Assembly: GCA_020026215.1 (NCBI GenBank)
Contig: JAHHQT010000007.1
Span: 1-39,367 of the forward strand
Reading direction: 5' to 3'
Origin: Muribaculaceae bacterium
GTDB lineage: Bacteria > Bacteroidota > Bacteroidia > Bacteroidales > Muribaculaceae
Length of the DNA: 39,367 bases
The notes below the pieces were generated by a model that worked only from the letters and a program-made list of their open reading frames with translations, was not told where the DNA came from and did no database searches. The position numbers and the translations under genes are program-made. Positions 15,747-24,115 of this stretch are shown piece by piece (position 1 is the stretch's first letter; each line of letters opens with the position of its first letter).

Positions 15747-16157
15747 TTATGCTTCCTTTTTAGCGTTATTTAATGTACCGATGAACAATGTAACGTGATT
15801 TGAACGTTTGCGGATTCTATAACCTCTACCTTGAGGTGCAGTGCGAAGGCGTTTCAACATTGGAGCGCAATCTACGAATATTGTTTCGATGTACAACTCT
15901 CCGTTTTCTGCCTTACGTTCGTTCTTTTGTTCCCAGTTTGCGATAGCCGAGCGAAGTAATTTTTCTACTTTACCGGCAGCTTCTTTATTAGAGAACTTTA
16001 GGACGCCCAAAGCTTTGAACACTTCCATGCCACGAACCATATCTGCTACCAAACGCATTTTGCGTGGAGAAGAAGGAACGTTGCGCAATTTAGCGCAGCA
16101 TAAAGCTTTGTTAGCTTCCTTTATCTTTTCGGCTGAGTTTCTTTTTCTAACACCCAT
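15747..16157 (-). CDS. rplV: 50S ribosomal protein L22
   Basis: L22 (136 residues) lines the nascent-peptide tunnel; its hairpin tip contributes to macrolide interactions in other bacteria. The N-terminal region has a basic extension before AKLRNVPSSPRKMRLVADMVRG. The C-terminal hairpin is DCAPMLKRLRTAPQGRGYRIRKR. It is longer than the typical 110 residues because of the N-terminal extension. It lies 48 bases after rpsS. Confidence 0.97.
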   Translation of the reverse strand: MGVRKRNSAEKIKEANKALCCAKLRNVPSSPRKMRLVADMVRGMEVFKALGVLKFSNKEAAGKVEKLLRSAIANWEQKNERKAENGELYIETIFVDCAPMLKRLRTAPQGRGYRIRKRSNHVTLFIGTLNNAKKEA

Positions 16158-16205
16158 TGTATTTAATTCTTTTTTTAATTCAAATAATTAATTTCCGGTG
16201 CCCAC

Positions 16206-16475
16206 TTATTTTTTCTTATTACCTGCATGTCCACGGAATACACGTGTCGGTGCGAATTCACCTAGTTTGTGTCCTACCATGTTTTCGGTAACGTAAACCG
16301 GAATAAATTTGTTTCCATTATGCACAGCGAAAGTATGTCCAACAAATTCAGGGGCAATCATAGAAGCGCGTGACCAAGTCTTGATGACTGATTTTTTACC
16401 GCTTTCGTTCATTGCTGCCACCTTCTTGTCAAGCTTAACGCTAATGAATGGGCCTTTTTTTAATGATCGACTCAT
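16206..16475 (-). CDS. rpsS: 30S ribosomal protein S19
   Basis: S19 (89 residues) is in the head of the small subunit, next to S13, and contacts the A-site finger bridge. MSRSLKKGPFISVKL, IKTWSRASMIAPEFVGHTFAVHNG and HKLGEFAPTRVFRGH are the conserved blocks. Length is normal. It lies 22 bases after rplB. Confidence 0.98.
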   Translation of the reverse strand: MSRSLKKGPFISVKLDKKVAAMNESGKKSVIKTWSRASMIAPEFVGHTFAVHNGNKFIPVYVTENMVGHKLGEFAPTRVFRGHAGNKKK

Positions 16476-16497
16476 AATTTCTTAAATAATCAGTTTA

Positions 16498-17319
<822 letters not shown>

Positions 17320-17325
17320 TTTTTA

Positions 17326-17616
17326 TTAAATATTGCTATAAAAATCTATAGTTTCTCCTTCTGCTACTGTTACAATTGCTTTTTTAAAAGCAGCTACTTT
17401 ACCTTCTAGTAAACCAGCTTTAGTGTAACGTGATTTACGTTTTCCGTCGTAGTTCATTGTGTTAACGCTAACTACTTTAACTCCGTACAAGTCTTGAACC
17501 AAATTCTTGATTTGTGCTTTGCTTGCATCTGGAGATACACGGAAGCTATAGCGATTGCTCTTTTCGCTGATCGCTGTTGCTTTTTCTGTTACAATCGGTG
17601 TGATCATAATTTCCAT
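17326..17616 (-). CDS. rplW: 50S ribosomal protein L23
   Basis: L23 (96 residues) is at the tunnel exit and docks trigger factor, SRP and SecY. It begins IMITPIVTEKATAISE after a short N-terminus and has YSFRVSPDASKAQIKNLVQDLYGVKV and the extended loop with KRKSRYTKAG. A perfect Shine-Dalgarno sequence (AGGAGGT, 7 bases away) precedes the ATG, one of only two in the operon. It lies 19 bases after rplD. Confidence 0.97.
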   Translation of the reverse strand: MEIMITPIVTEKATAISEKSNRYSFRVSPDASKAQIKNLVQDLYGVKVVSVNTMNYDGKRKSRYTKAGLLEGKVAAFKKAIVTVAEGETIDFYSNI

Positions 17617-17623
17617 AATTTAT

Positions 17624-17630
17624 ACCTCCT
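17624..17630 (-). promoter_or_regulatory. Perfect Shine-Dalgarno sequence before rplW
   Basis: The minus strand reads AGGAGGT, 7 bases before the rplW ATG, in the 19-base gap after rplD. It is a full match to the anti-Shine-Dalgarno sequence, in an operon whose other starts mostly lack one. Confidence 0.85.
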
Positions 17631-17635
17631 ATTCG

Positions 17636-18256
17636 TTAAAATTCATTAATTGCTGCAACACAGCTTTCGCTCAATACCAAAACTTTGTTGTTCAAAATTC
17701 TGTATGTATTTAAGTCTGAAACACTTACAACTTCAACGTTTGCCAAATTGCGAGCTGACAAATATACGTTTTTATTTTGGCTTGCTAAAACCAAAACCAT
17801 CTTTTTATCAGCTGATTGTATATTTTTAGCAAAGTTTACGAATTCTTTAGTTTTCGGAGCTTCAAAATTGAAATCTTCGACAACTTTGATGGCATTGTCT
17901 TGAGCCTTTTGTGACAATGCTGACTTGCGAGCCAATTGTTTAACTTTCTTATTCAATTTGAACTCGTAGTTGCGAGGACGTGGACCGAAAACGCGACCTC
18001 CACCAACTAGAACTGGAGAGTTGATATCACCGATACGTGAACCACCGCCACCTTTTTGTTTGTGAAGTTTGCGAGTTGAACCTGATACTTCGCTTCTTTC
18101 TTTAGATTTGTGAGTACCTTGACGTTTGTTAGCCAAATATTGTTTTACATCAAGATAAACTACGTGTTCGTTAGGCTCGATAGCAAATACACTTTCGTTA
18201 AGTGTTACTTTGCGGCCTGTATCTTCTCCTTTAATGTTATATACTGCAACTTCCAT
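17636..18256 (-). CDS. rplD: 50S ribosomal protein L4
   Basis: L4 (206 residues) reaches into the exit tunnel with a long loop and, in E. coli, represses the S10 operon by transcription and translation control. The loop region KQGTHKSKERSEVSGSTRKLHKQKG... and the following FGPRPRNYEFKLNKKVKQLARKSALS are diagnostic. Length is normal. Its ATG overlaps the rplC stop by one base (TAATG), so the pair is probably coupled. Confidence 0.97.
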   Translation of the reverse strand: MEVAVYNIKGEDTGRKVTLNESVFAIEPNEHVVYLDVKQYLANKRQGTHKSKERSEVSGSTRKLHKQKGGGGSRIGDINSPVLVGGGRVFGPRPRNYEFKLNKKVKQLARKSALSQKAQDNAIKVVEDFNFEAPKTKEFVNFAKNIQSADKKMVLVLASQNKNVYLSARNLANVEVVSVSDLNTYRILNNKVLVLSESCVAAINEF

Positions 18257-18873
18257 TATTCTTCAATTAAAACGATTGAACCTTTGCATCCTGGAACTGA
18301 ACCCTTAACAAGTAGAAGGTTGTGTTCTGGAATAACTTTTAACACTTGAAGGTTTTGAACTGTAACACGTTCGTTACCTGTTTGACCTGCCATGCGCATT
18401 CCTTTGAATACTTTAGCTGGGTAAGAACAAGCACCGATTGCACCTGGTGCACGAAGACGGTTATGTTGACCGTGAGTAGTTTGACCTACACCACCGAAAC
18501 CATGACGTTTTACAACACCTTGGTAACCTTTACCTTTTGACATACCTACAACATCTACATATTCGTATTTTGCAAACAATTCGACTGTCAATACATCACC
18601 TAGTTTGTACTCTTGTGTAAATCCTTTGAACTCGGCCAAGTGTCTCTTTGGTGTAACTCCGGCTTTTTTGAAGTGACCTGCTTCCGGTTGAGTTGTGTGC
18701 TTGTCTTTTTTGTCTTCGAAACCAAGTTGCAAAGCAGCATAACCGTCAGTTTCTACAGTTTTAACTTGAGTTACAACACAAGGACCTACTTCGATAACAG
18801 TGCACGGAACATTTTTACCGTCGGCACTGAATACGGATGTCATTCCGATTTTTTTTCCTAATAATCCTGGCAT
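18256..18873 (-). CDS. rplC: 50S ribosomal protein L3
   Basis: L3 (205 residues) is an early-assembly protein whose extension reaches the peptidyl transferase centre. MPGLLGKKIGMTSVF opens the protein; KGKGYQGVVKRHGFGG and the ACSYPAKVFKGMRMAGQTGNE block are typical. Length is normal. It lies 38 bases after rpsJ. Confidence 0.98.
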   Translation of the reverse strand: MPGLLGKKIGMTSVFSADGKNVPCTVIEVGPCVVTQVKTVETDGYAALQLGFEDKKDKHTTQPEAGHFKKAGVTPKRHLAEFKGFTQEYKLGDVLTVELFAKYEYVDVVGMSKGKGYQGVVKRHGFGGVGQTTHGQHNRLRAPGAIGACSYPAKVFKGMRMAGQTGNERVTVQNLQVLKVIPEHNLLLVKGSVPGCKGSIVLIEE

Positions 18874-18911
18874 TTCTCTTTAATTTAATAATTTTCTAAA
18901 TTAATTAATTC

Positions 18912-19217
18912 TTACGCTTTAATCTCTACGTCAACTCCGCTAGGAAGTTCCAATTTCATCAAAGCATCAATAGTTTTAGCTGTTGAGCTGTAAATGTCGA
19001 TTAGACGTTTGTATGAAGACAATTGGAATTGTTCGCGTGACTTTTTATTTACGAAAGTCGAGCGGTTTACAGTGAAAATTCTCTTGTGAGTTGGCAATGG
19101 AATAGGACCGCTAACTACGGCACCTGTAGCCTTCACTGTCTTTACAATCTTCTCAGCTGATTTGTCTACCAAGCTATGATCGTAAGATTTTAATTTGATT
19201 CTGATTTTTTGGCTCAT
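18912..19217 (-). CDS. rpsJ: 30S ribosomal protein S10
   Basis: S10 (101 residues) is in the head of the small subunit and, as NusE, joins the transcription antitermination complex. It begins SQKIRIKLKSYDHSLVD and has the GPIPLPTHKRIFTVNRS loop. Length is normal. It lies 16 bases after fusA, with no separate promoter visible, so the S10 section appears to be fused to the str section. Confidence 0.98.
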   Translation of the reverse strand: MSQKIRIKLKSYDHSLVDKSAEKIVKTVKATGAVVSGPIPLPTHKRIFTVNRSTFVNKKSREQFQLSSYKRLIDIYSSTAKTIDALMKLELPSGVDVEIKA

Positions 19218-19233
19218 TATTATTTTTTTTGAA

Positions 19234-21360
19234 TTATTTCAATAAATCTACTCTACCTTGACATTCTTCAAGTACGCCACGAGCGATAGAAGAACTTACT
19301 TCTGCATAGTGTGAGAAGCTCATTGTTGATGTTGCACGACCTGAAGTGATAGTACGCAATGCTGTAACATAACCGAACATTTCAGCCAATGGAGATTTAG
19401 CTTTAACGATACGTGCACCGCTGCGGCTTGTTTCCATACCTTCAACTTGGCCACGACGTTTGTTCAAGTCAGAGATTACATCACCCATGCTTTCTTCCGG
19501 AGTAACAACTTCGATCTTCATGATAGGTTCCAAAAGAACTGGACCTGCTTTTTCACAAGCTTTCTTGAATGCTTGGATAGCACAAAGTTCGAATGACAAT
19601 TGGTCAGAGTCAACCGGGTGGAAAGAACCATCGATTAGGGTAACTTTCATTGTTTCGATTGGGTAACCTGCAAGAACACCGTTCTTCATAGCAGTTTGGA
19701 AACCTTTTTGAATTGAAGGGATGAATTCCTTAGGAATGTTACCACCTTTCACTTCATCAACGAATTGCAAACCGCCTTCGAAACCTTCGTCAGCTGGTTC
19801 AACGCGAACAATGATATCAGCGAATTTACCACGACCACCAGTTTGTTTCTTGAACACTTCACGAAGTTCAACCGGTTTAGTGATTGCTTCTTTATATGTT
19901 ACTTGTGGACGACCTTGGTTACATTCAACCTTGAATTCACGACGCAAACGGTCGATAATGATATCCAAGTGCAATTCACCCATACCGCTGATAACTGTTT
20001 GACCAGTTTCTTCGTTTGTTTGAACACGGAATGTTGGGTCTTCTTCAGCAAGTTTTTGCAAACCTACACCAAGTTTATCCAAATCTTTTTGAGTCTTAGG
20101 CTCTACTGCGATACCGATAACTGGATCTGGGAAGTCCATAGCTTCAAGAGTGATTGGGTGAGCTTCGTCACAAAGAGTATCACCAGTACGGATATCTTTG
20201 AAACCAACACCTGCACCGATATCACCACAGCCGATAGTCTCTTTAGGGTTTTGTTTGTTTGAGTGCATTTGGAACAAACGAGAGATACGTTCTTTTTTAC
20301 CAGAACGAGCATTGAATACGTAGCTACCTGCTTCGATTTGTCCTGAATATACACGGAAGAAACACAAACGGCCTACATAAGGGTCAGTGGCAATCTTAAA
20401 TGCCAAAGCACTCATTGGTTCTTCAAATAGAGGTTTACGAACTTCAACTTGGTCAGGGTCTGATGGATTGTGACCAGTTACTTCACCAGCATCTTCCGGG
20501 CTAGGCAAATATGCACAAACGTCATCAAGCAAACATTGAACACCTTTGTTCTTGAATGAAGAACCGCAAGTCATAGGAACGATTTGCATAGCCAATGTAG
20601 CTTTACGGATAACGCGACGGATTTCGTCTTCAGTGATAGTTGAAGGATCGTCGAAATATTTAGTCATCATATCATCGTCGAATTCTGCGATAGATTCAAG
20701 CATTTTATCACGCATTGTTTCGCATTCATCTTTCAATGATTCTGGAATTTCCTCTTGTGAGTATTCAGCACCCATTGTTTCGTCATGCCAGAACAAAGCT
20801 TTCATTGTGATCAAGTCAACCACACCTTTGAAAGTTTCTTCAGCACCGATAGGAACTTGAATAGCAACTGGGTTAGCACCTAGAACTTCACGAACTTGGC
20901 GAACTACTTCGAAGAAGTTAGCACCAGAACGGTCCATTTTATTTACATAACCGATACGAGGAACATTATATTTGTCAGCTTGACGCCAAACTGTTTCTGA
21001 TTGAGGTTCAACACCACCAACAGCACAGAATGTTGCAACAGCACCATCAAGAACACGCAATGAACGTTCTACCTCTACAGTAAAGTCAACGTGTCCCGGA
21101 GTGTCAATCAAATTGATTTTATACTTCTTACCGTCATATTCCCAGAAAGTGGTAGTAGCGGCAGACGTAATTGTAATACCACGTTCTTGTTCTTGATCCA
21201 TCCAGTCCATTGTAGCAGTACCGTCATGAGTTTCACCGATTTTGTGAGTCAAACCAGTATAGAACAAGATACGTTCAGATGTTGTAGTTTTACCGGCATC
21301 AATGTGTGCCATGATACCGATATTTCTCGTCTGTTGAAGTTTTTCGTCTATGTTAGCCAT
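19234..21360 (-). CDS. fusA: Translation elongation factor G
   Basis: EF-G is the GTPase that drives ribosomal translocation and, with RRF, recycling. The 708-residue protein has the P-loop AHIDAGKTT, the RGITI switch I end, DTPGHVDF and NKMD of the G domain. Domains II-V follow, ending with the GYVTALRTITSGRATSTM segment of domain V. All GTPase motifs are present, so this is the canonical paralogue and not the GTPase-defective EF-G2 known from Bacteroides. It is between rpsG (21 bases upstream) and rpsJ. No tuf gene follows, unlike the E. coli str operon. Confidence 0.98.
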   Translation of the reverse strand: MANIDEKLQQTRNIGIMAHIDAGKTTTSERILFYTGLTHKIGETHDGTATMDWMDQEQERGITITSAATTTFWEYDGKKYKINLIDTPGHVDFTVEVERSLRVLDGAVATFCAVGGVEPQSETVWRQADKYNVPRIGYVNKMDRSGANFFEVVRQVREVLGANPVAIQVPIGAEETFKGVVDLITMKALFWHDETMGAEYSQEEIPESLKDECETMRDKMLESIAEFDDDMMTKYFDDPSTITEDEIRRVIRKATLAMQIVPMTCGSSFKNKGVQCLLDDVCAYLPSPEDAGEVTGHNPSDPDQVEVRKPLFEEPMSALAFKIATDPYVGRLCFFRVYSGQIEAGSYVFNARSGKKERISRLFQMHSNKQNPKETIGCGDIGAGVGFKDIRTGDTLCDEAHPITLEAMDFPDPVIGIAVEPKTQKDLDKLGVGLQKLAEEDPTFRVQTNEETGQTVISGMGELHLDIIIDRLRREFKVECNQGRPQVTYKEAITKPVELREVFKKQTGGRGKFADIIVRVEPADEGFEGGLQFVDEVKGGNIPKEFIPSIQKGFQTAMKNGVLAGYPIETMKVTLIDGSFHPVDSDQLSFELCAIQAFKKACEKAGPVLLEPIMKIEVVTPEESMGDVISDLNKRRGQVEGMETSRSGARIVKAKSPLAEMFGYVTALRTITSGRATSTMSFSHYAEVSSSIARGVLEECQGRVDLLK

Positions 21361-21381
21361 TGTTTATTCTATTTAATCAAA

Positions 21382-21858
21382 TTAAAATCTAAAGTGAGCG
21401 AACGCACGGTTAGCTTCTGCCATACGGTGCATATCTTCTTTACGTTTGAAAGCACCGCCTTGTTCGTTGAAAGCATCTACGATTTCTGCGGCCAATTTGT
21501 CGCTCATAGTTTTGCCTCCACGTTTGCGTGCAAAAATGATTAGATTTTTCATTGAAATAGATTCTTTACGATCTGGGCGAATTTCTGTAGGAACTTGGAA
21601 TGTCGCACCACCCACGCGACGTGATTTAACCTCTACTTGAGGGGTTACATTTTCCAACGCTTTTTTCCAGATTTCAAGCGCTGTTTTTTCTTCATTAGGC
21701 ATTTTTGACTTCACAGTCTCCAATGCAGAGTAGAATATTGTGTATGCAGTATTCTTTTTACCGTCATACATCAAGTGATTCACAAACTTAGATACTCTTG
21801 TATCACCAAATACTGGATCTGGCAATACGATTCTTTTCTTAGGTTTAGCCTTTCTCAT
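21382..21858 (-). CDS. rpsG: 30S ribosomal protein S7
   Basis: S7 (158 residues) starts assembly of the small-subunit head and is the translational repressor of the str operon in E. coli. It begins MRKAKPKKRIVLPDPVFGDTRV, and contains the GGATFQVPTEIRPDRK loop and the C-terminal EDMHRMAEANRAFAHFRF. Length is normal. The 154-base spacer between rpsL and this gene is much longer than other gaps and is the region where S7 binds in E. coli. Confidence 0.98.
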   Translation of the reverse strand: MRKAKPKKRIVLPDPVFGDTRVSKFVNHLMYDGKKNTAYTIFYSALETVKSKMPNEEKTALEIWKKALENVTPQVEVKSRRVGGATFQVPTEIRPDRKESISMKNLIIFARKRGGKTMSDKLAAEIVDAFNEQGGAFKRKEDMHRMAEANRAFAHFRF

Positions 21859-21962
21859 TTTTCTTTTAAAATTCGTTTTTGTTCGTTTGGTTGCTTTTTG
21901 CGCATCTTCAGTATCATACTCCTATGAATACTTACTCCGCCGAATATTTCAATCCAATAAAC

Positions 21963-21979
21963 AAAAAACTAAGTTTTTT
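21963..21979 (-). promoter_or_regulatory. A/T hairpin in the rpsL-rpsG spacer
   Basis: AAAAAACT and AGTTTTTT flank a single A, giving an 8-bp inverted repeat in the 154-base spacer. On the minus strand AAACAAAA just upstream could instead pair with TTTTGTTT at the 3' side, so two exclusive folds are possible. The position corresponds to the intercistronic region used for S7 feedback in E. coli. Function is unproven. Confidence 0.3.
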
Positions 21980-22012
21980 ACTTGTTTTGTTTATCTCTCA
22001 AGTGCTGCTTGA

Positions 22013-22399
22013 TTATTTCTTAGCACCTGCTTTTGGACGTTTAGCACCGTATTTAGAGCGTCTTTGTGTACGACCTGCTACACCTGCTGTATCCAATGTA
22101 CCTCTTACAATGTGGTAACGAACACCTGGAAGGTCTTTAACACGACCACCACGTACCATAACGATTGAGTGTTCTTGCAAATTATGACCTTCTCCCGGAA
22201 TATAAGAGTTCACTTCTTTTCCGTTAGTCAATCTCACACGGGCAACTTTACGCATTGCCGAATTAGGTTTTTTTGGAGTAGTAGTATAAACACGAACACA
22301 AACACCGCGGCGTTGTGGACATGAGTCCAATGCCGGCGACTTGCTCTTGTCTTCCAATGTTACTCGTCCTTTTCTTACTAATTGCTGAATTGTAGGCAT
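22013..22399 (-). CDS. rpsL: 30S ribosomal protein S12
   Basis: S12 (128 residues) is at the decoding centre. It begins MPTIQQLVRKGRVTLEDKSK; TTPKKPNSAMRK carries the lysine pair that streptomycin-resistance mutations alter, and it is wild type here. GGRVKDLPGVRYH holds the aspartate that RimO methylthiolates in other bacteria. Length is normal. It is the first gene of the 33-gene super-operon; its leader is about 128 nt from the predicted start to the ATG. Confidence 0.98.
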   Translation of the reverse strand: MPTIQQLVRKGRVTLEDKSKSPALDSCPQRRGVCVRVYTTTPKKPNSAMRKVARVRLTNGKEVNSYIPGEGHNLQEHSIVMVRGGRVKDLPGVRYHIVRGTLDTAGVAGRTQRRSKYGAKRPKAGAKK

Positions 22400-22533
22400 C
22401 TTAGTTGTTTTAGTTATTACTGTTAATTTAATCTGTCATTTCTATGCGGACACAATAACTGCATTAAGTTGAATATCAACGATTTGACGCGCCGACACTA
22501 AACCAAAGCGGTGATTCCGCCCGAAAAGCGTTG

Positions 22534-22565
22534 CAAAGTTACGCACTTTTTCCCTATCTACCAAA
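22534..22565 (-). promoter_or_regulatory. Promoter of the ribosomal super-operon
   Basis: On the minus strand TTTG (22565-22562), a 20-base spacer and TAACTTTG (22541-22534) match the Bacteroidetes consensus exactly in both boxes. The predicted start is near 22527. It is the best promoter in the window, as expected for a highly expressed operon. Confidence 0.85.
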
Positions 22566-22775
22566 TGTTTACATACCTCTTATACACTGAATATCACCAT
22601 TTAACCCCTGTTTTACCCCCTTTTTATGCTCAAACTGCCATTTTATGGTACTTTCTCCATTGTTTTGAAAATATTATTTAACATTTAATTTATTTACTTT
22701 ACATATTATTAACATTTTTATTTTAGCAAAAACTTTTTTAGCAGCGAAAATGAAGGTGTTTTAAAAGATTATCTG

Positions 22776-22783
22776 TAATTTTG
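22776..22783 (+). promoter_or_regulatory. -7 box of the GlmU-like gene
   Basis: TAATTTTG is an exact TAnnTTTG match ending 26 bases before the ATG. No TTTG -33 box is clear. Transcription would diverge from the ribosomal super-operon. Confidence 0.5.
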
Positions 22784-22796
22784 AAGAGAACAATTT

Positions 22797-22803
22797 AAAG
22801 GAG
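22797..22803 (+). promoter_or_regulatory. Shine-Dalgarno sequence of the GlmU-like gene
   Basis: AAAGGAG lies 6 bases before the ATG at 22810 and fixes that start. Such sites are uncommon in this genome segment. Confidence 0.65.
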
Positions 22804-22809
22804 TCACGT

Positions 22810-24009
22810 ATGACAAACATAATTTTATTTGACGAAAAAGAGCGTTGGACAGAGCTGTTGCCAATCACCTACACTCGCCCTGTTTCCAACATCCGAGTAG
22901 GTATTTCCACCTTGAAAGAAAAATGGGCACGATATTTCAAAAAGGATAATTTCTCTTACTATACCACAGACTATCTAAACGTAAAATTCCCTATCATCGT
23001 AGAAGAAGAAAACCTGTTCATCGCAGGCAACTGCTGTGCCAATAATGAATTGGCAACTGCCATCAAAGGTCTGGCTGTAAATGAAGCCTTGGTCATGGCT
23101 GACGGCGACATCATTGCCTTCCGAGGCTGTATGGAGAATTTCGAGAAGAGGAACTTTGCATCGGAAAAGACTTTCGAGAGCAAAATCAACCGCATCAAGC
23201 AACTTTACGACATCTTCAGTCTCAACGATGAAGAATTGAAAGCGGACTATAAGGAAATCACTTCAGGACGTGTTTCACAACCGCTAAGCGAATCCTGCAC
23301 ATGGATTGGTCCAAAGGAAACTCCAGACGGTATTCCAAGCATCTTCATTGAAGAAGGAGCATCTGTAGAAGGTGCATTCTTGAACACCACCAATGGACCT
23401 ATCTATGTAGGCAAAGATGCAACCATCATGGAAGGCGCCTGCATCCGTGGTTCATTTGCCGCATTGGAAAATGCCGTAGTGAAAATGGGTGCTAAAGTCT
23501 ATGGAGCAACCACTCTAGGCAAATACTGCAAAGTGGGCGGAGAACTGAGCAATGTGGTCATGCTAGGCTACAGCAACAAGGCACACGATGGTTACCTCGG
23601 TAATGCCGTTATCGGCGAATGGTGTAACCTTGGCGCAGGAACCAGTGCTTCCAACTTGAAAAACGACTATACAGAAATCAAATTGTGGAACTATCGTGTT
23701 CACCGTTTCATGCGTACTGGATTGCAATTCTGCGGCTTGATTATGGGCGACCACTCGAAAGCAGGTATCAACTGTATGTTCAACACAGCTACAGTTATCG
23801 GTGTAGGCGTGAATATTCACGGTACAGGTTTTCCTCGCAACTTCGTGGCATCGTTCTCAGAAGGCGGTGCAAGCGGATATTCAGATGTATCGGTAGCCAA
23901 GTTCTTCGACATTGCCAAACGCGTGATGATTCGCCGTGGCATCGAATTGAGTGATGTGGACAGAAGTATCTTTGAATCCATCTATAATATAGCCGACAAC
24001 TACAAATAG
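22810..24009 (+). CDS. Alternate GlmU-like sugar-1-phosphate nucleotidyltransferase/acyltransferase
   Basis: This 399-residue protein matches the Bacteroidetes-type GlmU family, often annotated as a putative sugar nucleotidyltransferase. The N-terminal half (to about residue 175) is a diverged nucleotidyltransferase-like domain that begins NIILFDEKERWTELLPITYTRPV and lacks a canonical GGxGTR loop. The C-terminal half is a left-handed beta-helix of hexapeptide repeats, seen in the stretches GPIYVGKDATIMEGACIRGSF and NAVIGEWCNLGAGTSASNLKND. GlmU makes UDP-GlcNAc for peptidoglycan and lipid A; whether this protein does both steps is inferred from the family. It is a single gene, transcribed away from rpsL and ending at a bidirectional terminator. 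Confidence 0.85.
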   Translation: MTNIILFDEKERWTELLPITYTRPVSNIRVGISTLKEKWARYFKKDNFSYYTTDYLNVKFPIIVEEENLFIAGNCCANNELATAIKGLAVNEALVMADGDIIAFRGCMENFEKRNFASEKTFESKINRIKQLYDIFSLNDEELKADYKEITSGRVSQPLSESCTWIGPKETPDGIPSIFIEEGASVEGAFLNTTNGPIYVGKDATIMEGACIRGSFAALENAVVKMGAKVYGATTLGKYCKVGGELSNVVMLGYSNKAHDGYLGNAVIGEWCNLGAGTSASNLKNDYTEIKLWNYRVHRFMRTGLQFCGLIMGDHSKAGINCMFNTATVIGVGVNIHGTGFPRNFVASFSEGGASGYSDVSVAKFFDIAKRVMIRRGIELSDVDRSIFESIYNIADNYK

Positions 24010-24038
24010 ACAGATACACAATCCCCATAAAACAAAAT

Positions 24039-24081
24039 CAGAAAACCTGACTTTTTACAAGTTCAGATTTTCTGTTTTTTT
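24039..24081. terminator. Bidirectional terminator between convergent genes
   Basis: CAGAAAA-CCTGA (from 24039) pairs with TCAG-ATTTTCTG (to 24074) with one mismatch. Seven T follow on the plus strand (24075-24081). On the minus strand the hairpin is followed by ATTTTGTTTTAT. It can end both the GlmU-like gene and the antiporter gene. Confidence 0.8.
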
Positions 24082-24115
24082 ATTTTGTAAAGTATGCGTT
24101 ACGCTCTCCTATTTA

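Larger units (their letters stand above)
22400..22809. other. Divergent intergenic region between rpsL and the GlmU-like gene
   Basis: These 410 bases hold the super-operon promoter (minus strand) and the GlmU-like gene promoter box and Shine-Dalgarno sequence (plus strand). A small inverted repeat, GCGG-TGATT-CCGC near 22508-22520, lies in the transcribed rpsL leader. The middle, about 22566-22770, is very AT-rich and shows no gene. Confidence 0.6.

Noticed and set aside
21879..22118. A 79-codon plus-strand frame between rpsG and rpsL
   Set aside because: It runs antisense into the conserved rpsL 3' end and has no homology or start signal.
22013..22399. Possible streptomycin-resistance change in S12
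   Set aside because: The TTPKKPNSA and GGRVKDLPG segments are wild type.
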